35,323 nucleotides of DNA from Chitinophagaceae bacterium (GCA_947474435.1 CANJII010000033.1:1-35323), one strand, 5' to 3'. Positions 1-8,347 are shown, counted from the first letter of the stretch. Notes: a model not told the origin generated them from the sequence alone. Translations and numbers: made by a program.

Positions 1-407
1 GCCATTGTGGTGTGTGCCACATACCGCATTAAACCGATTGAAATAATTTGTGTTAAACCTTTTCGGGTTTCATCGGAAGTGTTTGTTGAATTTGCGGTGA
101 AGTACAGCGTGTCGTTTTCATTCTGAAATATTTGCTGTCCGAGATAATACAGCGTGTAATTGCTTCCACCGCTTGCTGTGAATTCGCGCGTGATTAAAAG
201 GTGAACATCGGCTTGAACCGGGTCACGAACAAAATTCACACAGTTGATTTCGGTGCGCATAAAATCTTCGTCGCAGTACGGACAGTCCAAATAAACCTTC
301 AACGCGCCGGCAATGCAGGTTTGTTTATTGGATTGTGCAAATGAAAATTGAAAGGAAAAAAGTAATGCAACAGGGAGTAAAAATATTTTTGTGATTTTTT
401 TTACCAT
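1..407 (-). CDS. Secreted protein of unknown function, N-terminal part only
   Basis: An open frame reads from an ATG at 407-405 to the window edge with no stop, giving 135 residues of an incomplete protein. The first ~25 residues form a signal peptide (MVKKITKIFLLPVALLFS, ending near SFAQS), so the product is exported. The mature part begins with a Cys-rich stretch (CIAGALKVYLDCPYCDEDF), then a region with alternating polar and hydrophobic residues (ADVHLLITREFTASGG) that suggests beta structure. I know this type as a conserved Bacteroidota hypothetical protein, perhaps a periplasmic or outer-membrane protein, but no function can be assigned. The C-terminal part lies outside the window. Confidence 0.75.
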   Translation of the reverse strand, partial: MVKKITKIFLLPVALLFSFQFSFAQSNKQTCIAGALKVYLDCPYCDEDFMRTEINCVNFVRDPVQADVHLLITREFTASGGSNYTLYYLGQQIFQNENDTLYFTANSTNTSDETRKGLTQIISIGLMRYVAHTTM

Positions 408-512
408 ATCAATTCTGTTTATATGGGAAGAAAAATGTGCTGAGGTGAAAATACTTTTTTGAATAACGAATGGAAGGAAGAAAATAGTATAGATGAACAT
501 CCTCACCCTTAA

Positions 513-533
513 TCCCTCTCCCAAGGAGAGGGA
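513..533. repeat. Intergenic inverted repeat, C-rich/G-rich hairpin
   Basis: TCCCTCTCC (513-521) and GGAGAGGGA (525-533) are perfect 9-bp arms around a CAA loop, in otherwise AT-rich DNA. A further C-rich run (CCTCACCC, 501-508) sits just upstream. The element has no T-run and is not next to a stop codon, so it looks more like a dispersed intergenic palindrome than a terminator. Confidence 0.6.
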
Positions 534-680
534 AATAGTCACTATAATATCTTCCCCTAAATTTTTTTTTAAACAAGTCACAAGAATAATTTTTAACGGA
601 TAAATCAAAAGTAATTTCGATTCAATCCGGATTATGTTATTGAGTAGTTACTGAGCTGTTAATGACTTGTTAAAATATTT

Positions 681-713
681 AAAAAAAATGCCCTCTGGAA
701 TTTAAGAGGGCAT
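681..713 (-). terminator. Rho-independent terminator for the 743-1456 gene
   Basis: On the minus strand, 30 bases after the stop codon, a perfect 9-bp stem (ATGCCCTCT at 688-696 with AGAGGGCAT at 705-713, 8-base loop) is followed by a run of eight T (681-688 on the plus strand reads A). Confidence 0.85.
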
Positions 714-742
714 ATTCAAATAGCTTTAGTTCCATTCAATTA

Positions 743-1456
743 TTATTCAATTGTCAGCTTGTACTTAGTACCGTGTTGAATTTTGCACGACCACTTGGCT
801 CCATTGGTTTCTTCCACTTCCATTTTACAATATACATTGTAGTTGTTGTAATCTTCAACTGTATAGTGAAACGGTACTTCGCTGGTATAAGCAACTTTTC
901 CATCATAAGAGATGGTAACTTTCGCACCAACCGGATTTTTCATTTCAATTTCAGGTGCAGCCATAAATACTTCTGATTTAGAAATACTGAATGAACGACC
1001 ATCGCTCAAGCTGATTGCATCAGCAGAAACGGTTGCTGTTAAAGGCCCGCCGGGTGTGGTAGTTGTTGGTGCAGGTGTATTAATAGGGGCGCCAACTACC
1101 GGTGCCGGTCCTGATGGTGCAACATATCCCGGAAGATTTATTACCGATGCAACTCTTGCCACAATCTCCCCCTTTTTATTTCGCTTAATATTTACTGTTA
1201 CCTCCTGAAAATACTGGAAGCCGAAAGTTTTAATTATTTCAGGCAAGTTTTTGTCTTCGAAAACTATACGGGCTTTTATCACATTTTCTTTTAATCCATC
1301 GCAACGAACATTGGTTTGGTAGTCGGTGTTTTTTTGAATGCCATTTACATACACAATAAATTTATCACCGTCTTCAGAAAAGAAAACCATGTTGCCGGTT
1401 TGTGCTTGTGTGCTGAATGCAGTAACTACAAACAAGAGGGAAAAAATAAATTTCAT
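743..1456 (-). CDS. Secreted protein of unknown function with Pro/Thr-rich linker
   Basis: The 237-residue product begins with a clear signal peptide (MKFIFSLLFVVTAFSTQAQ), so it is exported to the periplasm or surface. Residues ~20-110 form an N-terminal domain (starting NMVFFSEDGDKFIVYVNG) of a type I associate with Bacteroidota proteins that often carry DUF4476 further on. A flexible Pro/Thr/Gly-rich linker follows at about 112-140 (PAPVVGAPINTPAPTTTTPG), then a second domain of about 95 residues with two Cys (near 210 and 224). The ATG at 1456-1454 fits the signal peptide. It is followed by a strong terminator and probably is the last gene after kynureninase on this strand, 95 bp away. 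No enzymatic motif is visible; function is unknown. Confidence 0.75.
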   Translation of the reverse strand: MKFIFSLLFVVTAFSTQAQTGNMVFFSEDGDKFIVYVNGIQKNTDYQTNVRCDGLKENVIKARIVFEDKNLPEIIKTFGFQYFQEVTVNIKRNKKGEIVARVASVINLPGYVAPSGPAPVVGAPINTPAPTTTTPGGPLTATVSADAISLSDGRSFSISKSEVFMAAPEIEMKNPVGAKVTISYDGKVAYTSEVPFHYTVEDYNNYNVYCKMEVEETNGAKWSCKIQHGTKYKLTIE

Positions 1457-1551
1457 AAAAGTTTTTTGAGTTTTAAAAATGAATTAAAAAATTTTGGTTC
1501 ATAAATATAATTAATTTTTTTTCTCGTGAAACAGTAAAAAACCAAGAAATC

Positions 1552-2826
1552 TTACCTGAATATTAACATAAGCTCCTTGCCAACTTTAAAAACATCTTCA
1601 AACGAATTATACAGCGGCACGGGCGAAATTCGAATCACATTCGGTTCGCGCCAATCAGCAATAACACCTTGCGAGGTGAGTTGCTCGAAAATTTTCTTTC
1701 CGTCTTTTTTTGCGATGAGTGAAAGCTGACACCCTCTTTCAGAAATATTTTTTGGTGTGATGATTTTTAATTCGTGTTCCGGATTTTTCTGATTGAAATC
1801 GTTGATGATAAATTCCAAGTAAGCTGTAAGCTGTTGGCTCTTAACTCTTAGCTGTTGAATTCCTGCTTCAGAAAGAATTTCCAATGATGCACGATGAATT
1901 GCCATGGCGAAAACAGGAGCATTACTCACCTGCCACGCGCCCGCACCCGCCTGCGGAAAAAAACCTTTCTTCATCTGGAATCTTGTCTGCTCATCATTTC
2001 CCCACCAACCAGCAAAGCGAGGCAAATCATTATTCGCGCTGTGTTTTTCATGAACAAAAATTCCACCCACACCGCCTGCGCCGCTGTTTAAATATTTATA
2101 AGAGCACCAGCATGCGAAGTCAATCTTCCAATCATGCAATTGCAATGGAACATTTCCGGCAGCGTGCGCTAAATCAAAACCAACTGTAACACCTGCATCA
2201 TGCCCGGCTTCTGTAATTTTTTTCAGGTCGAAATATTGTCCGCTCAAATAATTAACTCCGCCGAATAAAATCAATGCGAGTTCATTTTTATTTTTTTCTA
2301 TATGCGATAAAATATCTTCGGTGCGCAAAGTGTATTCGCCTTCGCGCGGAGAAATTTCAATGATATCAGTTTCCGGATTTCCGCCGTGAAATTTTACCTG
2401 TGTTTCAATCGCATATTGGTCGGATGGAAAAGCATTTGCTTCCATCATAATTTTTTTTCGTGCTACTTTCGGCTGGTAAAATGAAACCATCAGCAAGTGA
2501 AGATTCGCAGTGAGCGAATTCATCGCCACTACCTCCTCTTCTTTTGCACCAACAATTTCTGCTAACATTTTCCGTCCAAAATGATGATACGGAAACCACG
2601 GATTCTTTGCGTTGAAATGACCTTCGACTCCATGTTTTTCCCAGTCCAAAAATTCCTGTTCAACAAAACTTCGCGCACTCTTCGGAAGCAATCCTAAAGA
2701 ATTTCCGCAGAGATAAATGGCATCTTTTCCGTTGTGTTGTGGAATATGAAATCGTTCGCGAAATTTTTTCAGCGAATCGTTTTCGTCGAGTTCTTGTGCG
2801 AATGATAAAGTGTTTTCGAAATTCAT
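1552..2826 (-). CDS. kynU: Kynureninase (PLP enzyme of tryptophan degradation)
   Basis: Kynureninase hydrolyses L-kynurenine to anthranilate and alanine in the cytoplasm. The 424-residue product matches the family in length and in marks: YLCGNSLGLLPK near the start, the FDLAHAAGN segment, and the CWCSYKYLNSGAGGVGGIFV block that holds the PLP-binding lysine (SYKYLN), plus the C-terminal IRISPVPLYNSFEDV. The frame is open for 110 more codons upstream, but that extension lacks family similarity and lies antisense to the OsmC gene; the ATG at 2826-2824 (MNFENTLSF) is the likely start. No other kynurenine-pathway gene is in the window. It is divergent from the OsmC-like gene across 91 bp. Confidence 0.93.
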   Translation of the reverse strand: MNFENTLSFAQELDENDSLKKFRERFHIPQHNGKDAIYLCGNSLGLLPKSARSFVEQEFLDWEKHGVEGHFNAKNPWFPYHHFGRKMLAEIVGAKEEEVVAMNSLTANLHLLMVSFYQPKVARKKIMMEANAFPSDQYAIETQVKFHGGNPETDIIEISPREGEYTLRTEDILSHIEKNKNELALILFGGVNYLSGQYFDLKKITEAGHDAGVTVGFDLAHAAGNVPLQLHDWKIDFACWCSYKYLNSGAGGVGGIFVHEKHSANNDLPRFAGWWGNDEQTRFQMKKGFFPQAGAGAWQVSNAPVFAMAIHRASLEILSEAGIQQLRVKSQQLTAYLEFIINDFNQKNPEHELKIITPKNISERGCQLSLIAKKDGKKIFEQLTSQGVIADWREPNVIRISPVPLYNSFEDVFKVGKELMLIFR

Positions 2827-2917
2827 TTTTAAAAATCGGGATAAATATAAACGCAGGAATTTTGAGTGATATGACAAATCTCCTGTTACAGTAGATGGTC
2901 GTATCATAAAATTGTAA

Positions 2918-3358
2918 ATGAAAAAATTTATTGCGATGGATACACATGAGATTACCTGCGACTGGAAAGAAAATAAACAGTTTAATGCAATAGTGAATGA
3001 ACATGAAGTGATACTTGACGATCGGTTTGAAAGTGGCGGAACCAATTTAGGTCCTCGCCCAAAACCATTGATGCTGGCGGCGCTTGCCGGTTGCAACGGC
3101 ATGAACATTATGAATGTGTTAAAGAAAATGCGGATTGATGTTGATTCGCTCAACATAAAAGTTAAGGGTGAACTTACAGATACTGATCCGAAAATGTATA
3201 AGAAAGTATTTCTGGATTTTCATTTCACCGGAAAAAATCTCGACAGAGAAAAAATAGATAAGGCCATTCAACTTTCAGAAGAAAAATATTGCGGCGTAAG
3301 TGAGATGTTCAGAAGCTTTGCTGAATTGATTATCAATTTTTCCATTACAGAAAATTAG
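2918..3358 (+). CDS. OsmC/Ohr family protein
   Basis: The 146-residue product belongs to the OsmC/Ohr family, cytoplasmic thiol-dependent peroxidases that reduce organic hydroperoxides or related compounds. The two reactive cysteines of the family are visible in their usual settings: LAALAGCNGMN (about residue 61) and EEKYCGVSEM (about 129). The GPRPKPLMLAAL stretch is a family hallmark. The ATG at 2918 gives MKKFIAMDTHE; a second ATG at 2936 could also serve. Which subfamily (OsmC, Ohr or YhfA-like) applies cannot be settled here. It is divergent from kynureninase and followed 50 bp later by the PseG-like gene. Confidence 0.88.
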   Translation: MKKFIAMDTHEITCDWKENKQFNAIVNEHEVILDDRFESGGTNLGPRPKPLMLAALAGCNGMNIMNVLKKMRIDVDSLNIKVKGELTDTDPKMYKKVFLDFHFTGKNLDREKIDKAIQLSEEKYCGVSEMFRSFAELIINFSITEN

Positions 3359-3408
3359 CCTGTAAAAATTCATCCTTTTTTGGCTGTGGCTCGTAATAAT
3401 GGCTGCTT

Positions 3409-4431
3409 ATGGCATTGCACGGCAAAATTATTTTTCGCACCGATGGCGGTGAAAAAGTCGGAATGAATCATTTAATCCGATGCGCTGCGCTTGCTGAAAT
3501 GTTGCGCCAGCAGTATGAGTGTGTACTCGCTATTCGTGTTCCGAATCCTTCGGCGCTTCAATTGGTGGGCGGAGTTTTTCATTCTATTATTTCGCTTCCT
3601 GGTTCTGAAAATTATGAAGGCGATGAACTGATTTCATACTTGCATGCCGGTGATATTGTTGTGTTCGATGGCATTCAATTTCAAACAGAGTACCAGAAAA
3701 AAATTCGTGAGCATTGTAAACTTGTTTGTATTGATGATTTACATAACCATCATTTTGTGGCGGATGCAATTATCAATCATGCAGAAGGAATTTTACCAAA
3801 TGCATATTCCACTGATGAGCACACACGCTTTTATCTCGGAGCGCGCTATGCGATGATTCGTCAACCGTTTATTACGGCGGCAAAAGAAAATTCAGAACCA
3901 AGTATTGCCAACCGCGCATTGATTCACATTGGCGGAAATGATTTTCACAACACCACACAAAAAGTTTTATCGGCATTGGTGAAAACTGAAATGATAAATG
4001 AAATCGAAGTAGTGATTAGTAAAATGAATCCAAATATTTCGTTGCTCGAAGATTTTATTTATGCAAATAGCAAGACCGCTAAAATTATGTTGTGCAAAAA
4101 TTTGCCGGGCGATGAACTGTGCGATCTGATGAAAACCTGTCGCTACATGATTTGCGCGGCGAACAATGTGTTGTACGAAGCATGCGCTGTTGGAATGAAA
4201 ATTATTTCAGGATACACATCGCCAACACAAATGGAAATTTTGCACGGACTGGTAGCAAAAGGAGTAGTAAATAATTTCGGAAATTTTTTAACTGAAGACG
4301 AAAACAATCTGAAAGCGCGATTCGAATTGTTTATGAATGACGAAACCACTTCGCAACAATTATCAAATCAAAAATTATTGATTGATGGAAAATCGCCTGA
4401 GCGGTTGTTTGAAATATTTAACAAATTATAG
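3409..4431 (+). CDS. PseG-like UDP-sugar hydrolase / glycosyltransferase-fold protein
   Basis: The 340-residue product resembles PseG, which removes UDP from UDP-2,4-diacetamido-2,4,6-trideoxy-altrose during pseudaminic acid synthesis and has a GT-B (MurG-like) fold. Seen directly: an N-terminal RTDGGEKVGMNHLIRCAALAE block equivalent to the PseG GxGHxxRC loop, with the presumed catalytic His at residue 21, and a central ALIHIGGNDFHN block equivalent to the GGxDxxN motif. The C-terminal AANNVLYEACAVGMKII fits the nucleotide-binding half. No other pseudaminic-acid gene (pseB, C, F, H, I) is present nearby, so the true substrate may differ. The fold is fairly sure, the substrate is not. Confidence 0.68.
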   Translation: MALHGKIIFRTDGGEKVGMNHLIRCAALAEMLRQQYECVLAIRVPNPSALQLVGGVFHSIISLPGSENYEGDELISYLHAGDIVVFDGIQFQTEYQKKIREHCKLVCIDDLHNHHFVADAIINHAEGILPNAYSTDEHTRFYLGARYAMIRQPFITAAKENSEPSIANRALIHIGGNDFHNTTQKVLSALVKTEMINEIEVVISKMNPNISLLEDFIYANSKTAKIMLCKNLPGDELCDLMKTCRYMICAANNVLYEACAVGMKIISGYTSPTQMEILHGLVAKGVVNNFGNFLTEDENNLKARFELFMNDETTSQQLSNQKLLIDGKSPERLFEIFNKL

Positions 4432-4586
4432 TTGAGAGCCGTTTTGCGCGGATCCACAGCGTTCACGGAGATATTAAGATTAGGATTTTTTAAATCAACC
4501 ATTCTTAAATAATCTAAAATCTTAATTCTAAAATCTAAAATCAAAAAATTTTTCTTCTTTCTTTGCGGCCGAATTAAAAAACCTCC

Positions 4587-5522
4587 ATGTCAGAATCAAC
4601 GCTTTTGGTTGTGGGCACTGTTGCCTTCGACGCCATTGAAACGCCTTTCGGAAAAACAGATAAAATTATTGGTGGCGCGGCTACTTATATTTCTTTAGCT
4701 GCTTCGTACTTCGGTAAAAAAATAAATCTCATCTCGGTTGTTGGCGGCGATTTTCCTAAGCAACAGATTTTTGCCATGAACGAGCGGGGCATTAACACCG
4801 ACGGTTTGCAGATAAAAGAAAATGAAAAATCTTTTTTCTGGAGCGGTAAGTACCACCTCGACATGAACACGCGCGATACACTTGCAACAGAATTAAATGT
4901 GCTCGCGAATTTTGATCCTATTGTTCCTGAAGCATATCAGAACACTGATTTTCTCATGCTCGGAAATCTGGTTCCTGCCGTTCAGCGAACGGTGTTACAG
5001 CGATTGAAGAAGCGTCCGAAATTAGTAGTGATGGACACCATGAATTTCTGGATGGAAACAGCCAAAGCTGATTTGGATGAAATGATTAAGCTGGTGGATG
5101 TGCTCACTGTGAATGATGCAGAAGCAAGAGAATTATCAGGTGAATATTCATTGGTGAAAGCCGCGAAAAAAATTATGGCAATGGGTCCGCGCTACCTCAT
5201 TATTAAAAAAGGCGAACACGGTGCATTGTTGTTTCATGAGAACAATGTGTTCTTTGCTCCGGCTCTTCCGCTCGAAGAAGTTTTTGATCCGACCGGCGCA
5301 GGTGATTCTTTCGCAGGAGGTTTTATTGGATACCTTGCTCAAAGCAACGACATATCATTCGACAGTATGAAGCGCGCAATTATTTATGGTTCAGCGCTCG
5401 CTTCATTTACAGTTGAAAAATTCGGAACCGAGCGATTGATGAATCTCAGTCACGATGAAATTGAAAACCGCATTCAGGAATTTGTTGACCTGGTGCAGTT
5501 TGATATTTCATTAGTTGATTAG
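4587..5522 (+). CDS. PfkB family carbohydrate kinase
   Basis: The 311-residue product is a ribokinase/PfkB-type sugar kinase, a cytoplasmic ATP-dependent enzyme. The N-terminal glycine-rich GGAATYISLAASYFG (from residue 29) and the C-terminal signature DPTGAGDSFAGGFIGYL (234-250) with catalytic base Asp240 are intact. MDTMNFWMET near 149 is typical of a Bacteroidota subgroup whose substrate I do not know; ribokinase, fructokinase or nucleoside kinase activity are all possible. The ATG at 4587 fits the family start. A likely terminator begins at the stop codon. Confidence 0.88.
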   Translation: MSESTLLVVGTVAFDAIETPFGKTDKIIGGAATYISLAASYFGKKINLISVVGGDFPKQQIFAMNERGINTDGLQIKENEKSFFWSGKYHLDMNTRDTLATELNVLANFDPIVPEAYQNTDFLMLGNLVPAVQRTVLQRLKKRPKLVVMDTMNFWMETAKADLDEMIKLVDVLTVNDAEARELSGEYSLVKAAKKIMAMGPRYLIIKKGEHGALLFHENNVFFAPALPLEEVFDPTGAGDSFAGGFIGYLAQSNDISFDSMKRAIIYGSALASFTVEKFGTERLMNLSHDEIENRIQEFVDLVQFDISLVD

Positions 5523-5550
5523 TACTTTATCATTTGTAAATACTGTTTTT
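5521..5550 (+). terminator. Probable terminator after the PfkB kinase
   Basis: AGTA(C)TTTA (5521-5529) pairs with TAAATACT (5537-5544) with one bulged C and a 7-base loop; GTTTTT follows at 5545-5550. It overlaps the end of the stop codon. The stem is AT-rich, so strength is uncertain. Confidence 0.5.
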
Positions 5551-5641
5551 ACTTAAATTTTTGAAGTTGCTTTTAGTCTTGGCATTTTCTCTTAACGCTT
5601 ATTTCATAGCTTAATCTAAATTCCTTTATTAACGCACTTAC

Positions 5642-5685
5642 TTGTCAATCATTTCCTTGACAATTAAAATAAAAGAATATCTTTG
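5642..5685 (+). promoter_or_regulatory. Promoter with overlapping inverted repeat, upstream of the RRM gene
   Basis: A Bacteroidota-type -7 box TATCTTTG (5678-5685, consensus TAnnTTTG) lies 18 bases after CTTG (5656-5659, consensus TTTG). A perfect inverted repeat, TTGTCAA (5642-5648) and TTGACAA (5657-5663), overlaps the -33 box and could be an operator. Transcription would start near 5692, leaving an untranslated leader of about 125 bases before the ATG at 5817. Box matches are seen; use as promoter and operator is inferred. Confidence 0.6.
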
Positions 5686-5816
5686 ACACGAACCCTTAAC
5701 CAACCAACTAAAAAATATTGTCCGCACAATTTTCAAAATAAAAAATACGAGCGGCTTCTTTCTTCAAAACCAATTCAAAAATCAACTACTTTTTTTCTTA
5801 ACCCAATTTTCAGACC

Positions 5817-6080
5817 ATGAACATTTATGTACGCAACCTTAGTTACAGTCTTCAGGAAGATGAATTAAGGGAGATATTTTCTCAGTGTGGAGAGGTATCT
5901 TCAGTAAAAATTATTAAAGACCGCGTGACCGGCCGAGCAAAAGGTTTCGGTTTTGTGGAAATGCCGAATGACGAGGAAGCAAAAGCTGCAATTGAAAAAA
6001 TCAATGGCACTGATGTGAAAGAGCGTCGCATTGAAGTGAGCGAAGCGCGCCCACCACAAGACAGAGAAAAAAAGTGGTAA
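5817..6080 (+). CDS. RRM-domain RNA-binding protein
   Basis: The 87-residue product is a single RNA recognition motif with almost no extra sequence. RNP2 (IYVRNL, residues 3-8) and RNP1 (KGFGFVEM, ~43-50) are both intact, including the aromatic residues that stack on RNA bases. Such small stand-alone RRM proteins are common in Bacteroidota and Cyanobacteria, where some are cold-induced; they are thought to act as RNA chaperones or post-transcriptional regulators. It sits alone, with its own promoter and long leader upstream and a terminator downstream. The target RNAs are unknown. Confidence 0.93.
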   Translation: MNIYVRNLSYSLQEDELREIFSQCGEVSSVKIIKDRVTGRAKGFGFVEMPNDEEAKAAIEKINGTDVKERRIEVSEARPPQDREKKW

Positions 6081-6100
6081 CCACTTAAATTATAAAATAG

Positions 6101-6137
6101 AAAATCGGACTGATGTGAATCGCTCCGGTTTTTTTAT
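6101..6137 (+). terminator. Rho-independent terminator of the RRM gene
   Basis: AAAATCGGA (6101-6109) pairs with TCCGGTTTT (6124-6132, one G-T pair) around a 14-base loop, and the T-run continues to 6135. It lies 20 bases past the stop codon. Confidence 0.75.
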
Positions 6138-6267
6138 TTTCAGGAATATGGAAGCCAAGCTTGCCTGACGCAAGCAGCGATTCACAGATTTAAAAATTAT
6201 TATAAATCGCTTGACTGCTTTTATAAGATTGTCTCAGAGCAATAAATTTTAATTTTGGAAAAAACTT

Positions 6268-6304
6268 CGAAAATCTTTCGACAGGGCTCCCAACTTTGGG
6301 GGCC
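6268..6304. repeat. Two adjacent small inverted repeats in a convergent gap
   Basis: CGAAA-ATC-TTTCG (6268-6280) is followed by GGCTCCC (6285-6291) and GGGGGCC (6298-6304), pairing with one G-T around AACTTT. The second hairpin is GC-rich in an AT-rich region. It lies downstream of the minus-strand glycosyltransferase (stop at 6336), so it might end that transcript, but there is no T-run; a dispersed intergenic repeat is the alternative. Confidence 0.45.
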
Positions 6305-6335
6305 GGGATGTTCCATCAAGATGATATAGACACTT

Positions 6336-7106
6336 TTATTTCTTCAACATTTTTTCATATTTCATTCGCGTGTATTGTGCATATCCAATTGCGATTTGGT
6401 ATCCGGCACTTCCATCTAAAAATCCGGCACGAAGAATATAGGAACGAACAAATGCAAATGCTCCGGCTGAATATGCTTTAATCAAACTGCTTTTTTTTCC
6501 TTCAAGCAACATGGATGCTGCGGCAATGGTGCTGAATTTTTCCATTTGTAATTTATATTGTTCGGGTGTGCGAACGGTGTAGTGCAGAATATTTCCCGTT
6601 AAAGATTTTACTGTTGTGTTCTTATCCATCACCACTTTATCGTGCGGATTGGTACCACCCCATTTTCCTTTTTGTTTATTCCACAGCCGTATTTTTCTAT
6701 CGGGATACCAGACACCGTGCGCAATCCATTTGCCGCAATAATTATTCAGTCGGTTCATAATAAATGCGTCGCTTGTCAAGCTGACTTGTCCTGATGTATT
6801 CGTCGGGAGTCTGTCGAAGCAATCAAGTATTTCTTTTTTTAATTCATCTGATAATCTTTCATCCGCATCAAGTGACAAAACAAAATTGTTTGCAGCTTGT
6901 TGAGTGGCGAAATTTTTTTGTTCAATGTGTCCTTCAAATTTATGCTGAATGAAATTTACATTTTTCTCTACACATATTTTTTCTGTTGCATCAGTTGAAA
7001 ATGAATCGACCACAATAATTTCATCGGCAACTTCTTTTAACGAATCAATGCAATCGCCAATATTTTCTTCTTCATTAAAAGTGATGATAGTGGCAGAAAT
7101 TTTCAT
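6336..7106 (-). CDS. Family 2 glycosyltransferase, WaaE-like
   Basis: The 256-residue product is a cytoplasmic GT-A glycosyltransferase of family 2. The start MKISATIITFNEEENIGDCIDSL and ADEIIVVDSFSTDAT form the nucleotide-binding half; LSLDADERLS (78-87) carries the metal-binding Asp motif (Asp80, Asp82). The EQKNFATQQAANNFVLSLDADE block is typical of WaaE/KdtX-type lipopolysaccharide core glucosyltransferases. Its ATG overlaps the stop codon of the upstream O-antigen-ligase-type gene by ATGA, so the two are translationally coupled and probably work on the same surface glycan. The exact sugar and acceptor are unknown. Confidence 0.88.
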   Translation of the reverse strand: MKISATIITFNEEENIGDCIDSLKEVADEIIVVDSFSTDATEKICVEKNVNFIQHKFEGHIEQKNFATQQAANNFVLSLDADERLSDELKKEILDCFDRLPTNTSGQVSLTSDAFIMNRLNNYCGKWIAHGVWYPDRKIRLWNKQKGKWGGTNPHDKVVMDKNTTVKSLTGNILHYTVRTPEQYKLQMEKFSTIAAASMLLEGKKSSLIKAYSAGAFAFVRSYILRAGFLDGSAGYQIAIGYAQYTRMKYEKMLKK

Positions 7107-8347
7107 CCTTTCTTTTTTCGCAATTGAAAATAAATGAGAATCAGAAATATCAGGTACAATCCATTTCCATTGCTGTCGTCAATGGTTGCTTCGGTTAAGT
7201 AGGATGAAAATAAAATGATGTGCAGGCATACAAAAAGCGGGTCGGTATAATTCCGGTTATAAAAAAGCGGAAACAATGATGCGAACCAGAACAATGCAAA
7301 ACCTATAAAGCCAACCGAGGCCAGTTCCCAAACAATTTGATTATGCGGCAGTTTGCTTGCGGTTTTTATTTCAGGGTCGGCATATTTTTTCAGTGCTTCA
7401 TTTTTTACATCGCCGGCTCCTACTCCAATCCAGATATTTTCTTTCCAGATTTCAATCCCGTTTTTCATGGAAAGTAATCGTGTTGCATCACTCAACCCAG
7501 CCACTTGATTAAAAGAAAAATATTGGTCGAGGTCGTACTTCATGTACTGAAATTTTGTTTTTACAGAGGGAAAAAAATTATACGCCACAAACGGAAGCAG
7601 CATTAATAATAACATAGCTAAAAATCCCTGTTTCCACTTTCGGAAAAGAAAAACATAACGGAGCAATAAAAAAATTGCGCATAAATAAAAAGCGAGTAAT
7701 CCGCTCCGTACTGCCATCACATGTAAAAACACAATTAAAAAAACAGTGGCAATTAAAGTGAGATACTTTTCTCCTCTGAATAGTGGTTGAAAATCCCCTT
7801 GATATAAATACCATCCGATAAAAAGTGAAAAGCAAACCATTAAACTGAATCGAACATGACTGTATGGAGTTTCCATTGTTTGCCCAGCTGAATACATTCC
7901 GTTTATCTGATCATAATGTTCAATGTAATTAACCAGCACAGCGGTGCTTGATGCTACAATCATCCACATAAAAAAATACAACAACCACTGAAAAGTTTTA
8001 TGAGTCATGTTCCGCAGCGCAATCATTCCAACCGGGATTAAAATAAAAGCAAGTCGCACATTTACTTTTTGCAGCCAGTATTTCTGGTCTTCAGAATAAA
8101 TTCCGCTAACTAAAAAAGTGATAAAGAATAGTGAAAGAATGAGTAAAACCCGGTCGTTGAAATATTCAGAAATATTTTCCCTCACATATTTGTTGAATAA
8201 AGTATTAGCAACTAATAGCGCGATACTTATACTTTGCAGCGCGTGAGAAAAAATTAATCCTGCAAATAAGGTGAGCAGAAAAAGCAAACCCAGTTTCAGA
8301 TGATCAGGTTTGTTGTTGATGGTAAACCAGGAGAAAATGATTTTCAT
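7103..8347 (-). CDS. O-antigen ligase/polymerase family membrane protein (Wzy_C)
   Basis: The 414-residue product has about ten to twelve hydrophobic segments spread over its length and a large periplasmic loop before the C-terminal helices. The loop ends in IWIGVGAGDVKNE and SKLPHNQIVWELASVGFIG, the glycine-rich and HN-containing signature of the Wzy_C family, which includes WaaL O-antigen ligases and Wzy polymerases of the inner membrane. Ligase and polymerase cannot be told apart by sequence alone. It is the first gene of a two-gene operon with the WaaE-like transferase, and is divergent from the sigma factor with only 43 bp between starts. Confidence 0.83.
   Translation of the reverse strand: MKIIFSWFTINNKPDHLKLGLLFLLTLFAGLIFSHALQSISIALLVANTLFNKYVRENISEYFNDRVLLILSLFFITFLVSGIYSEDQKYWLQKVNVRLAFILIPVGMIALRNMTHKTFQWLLYFFMWMIVASSTAVLVNYIEHYDQINGMYSAGQTMETPYSHVRFSLMVCFSLFIGWYLYQGDFQPLFRGEKYLTLIATVFLIVFLHVMAVRSGLLAFYLCAIFLLLRYVFLFRKWKQGFLAMLLLMLLPFVAYNFFPSVKTKFQYMKYDLDQYFSFNQVAGLSDATRLLSMKNGIEIWKENIWIGVGAGDVKNEALKKYADPEIKTASKLPHNQIVWELASVGFIGFALFWFASLFPLFYNRNYTDPLFVCLHIILFSSYLTEATIDDSNGNGLYLIFLILIYFQLRKKKG

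Larger units (their letters stand above)
408..742. other. Intergenic stretch, 335 bp, no gene seen
   Basis: This AT-rich stretch separates two minus-strand genes. It holds an inverted repeat at 513-533 and the terminator of the upstream secreted-protein gene at 681-713. I see no ORF with coding character and no convincing promoter for the gene that starts at 407. Confidence 0.6.

Noticed and set aside
1884-2189. Plus-strand open frame within kynureninase
   Set aside because: A shadow of the real minus-strand gene; no protein-like features.
2827-3156. 110-codon N-terminal extension of kynureninase
   Set aside because: It lies antisense to the OsmC-like gene, has no family similarity, and the ATG at 2826 gives a product of usual length.
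4495-4550. Repeated TCTAAAATC-like units before the PfkB gene
   Set aside because: Low-complexity AT-rich DNA with irregular units; no CRISPR-like spacing and no clear function.
6159-6175. GCTTGC/GCAAGC inverted repeat after the RRM terminator
   Set aside because: Six-base arms without a second copy or link to a gene end; the true terminator is upstream.
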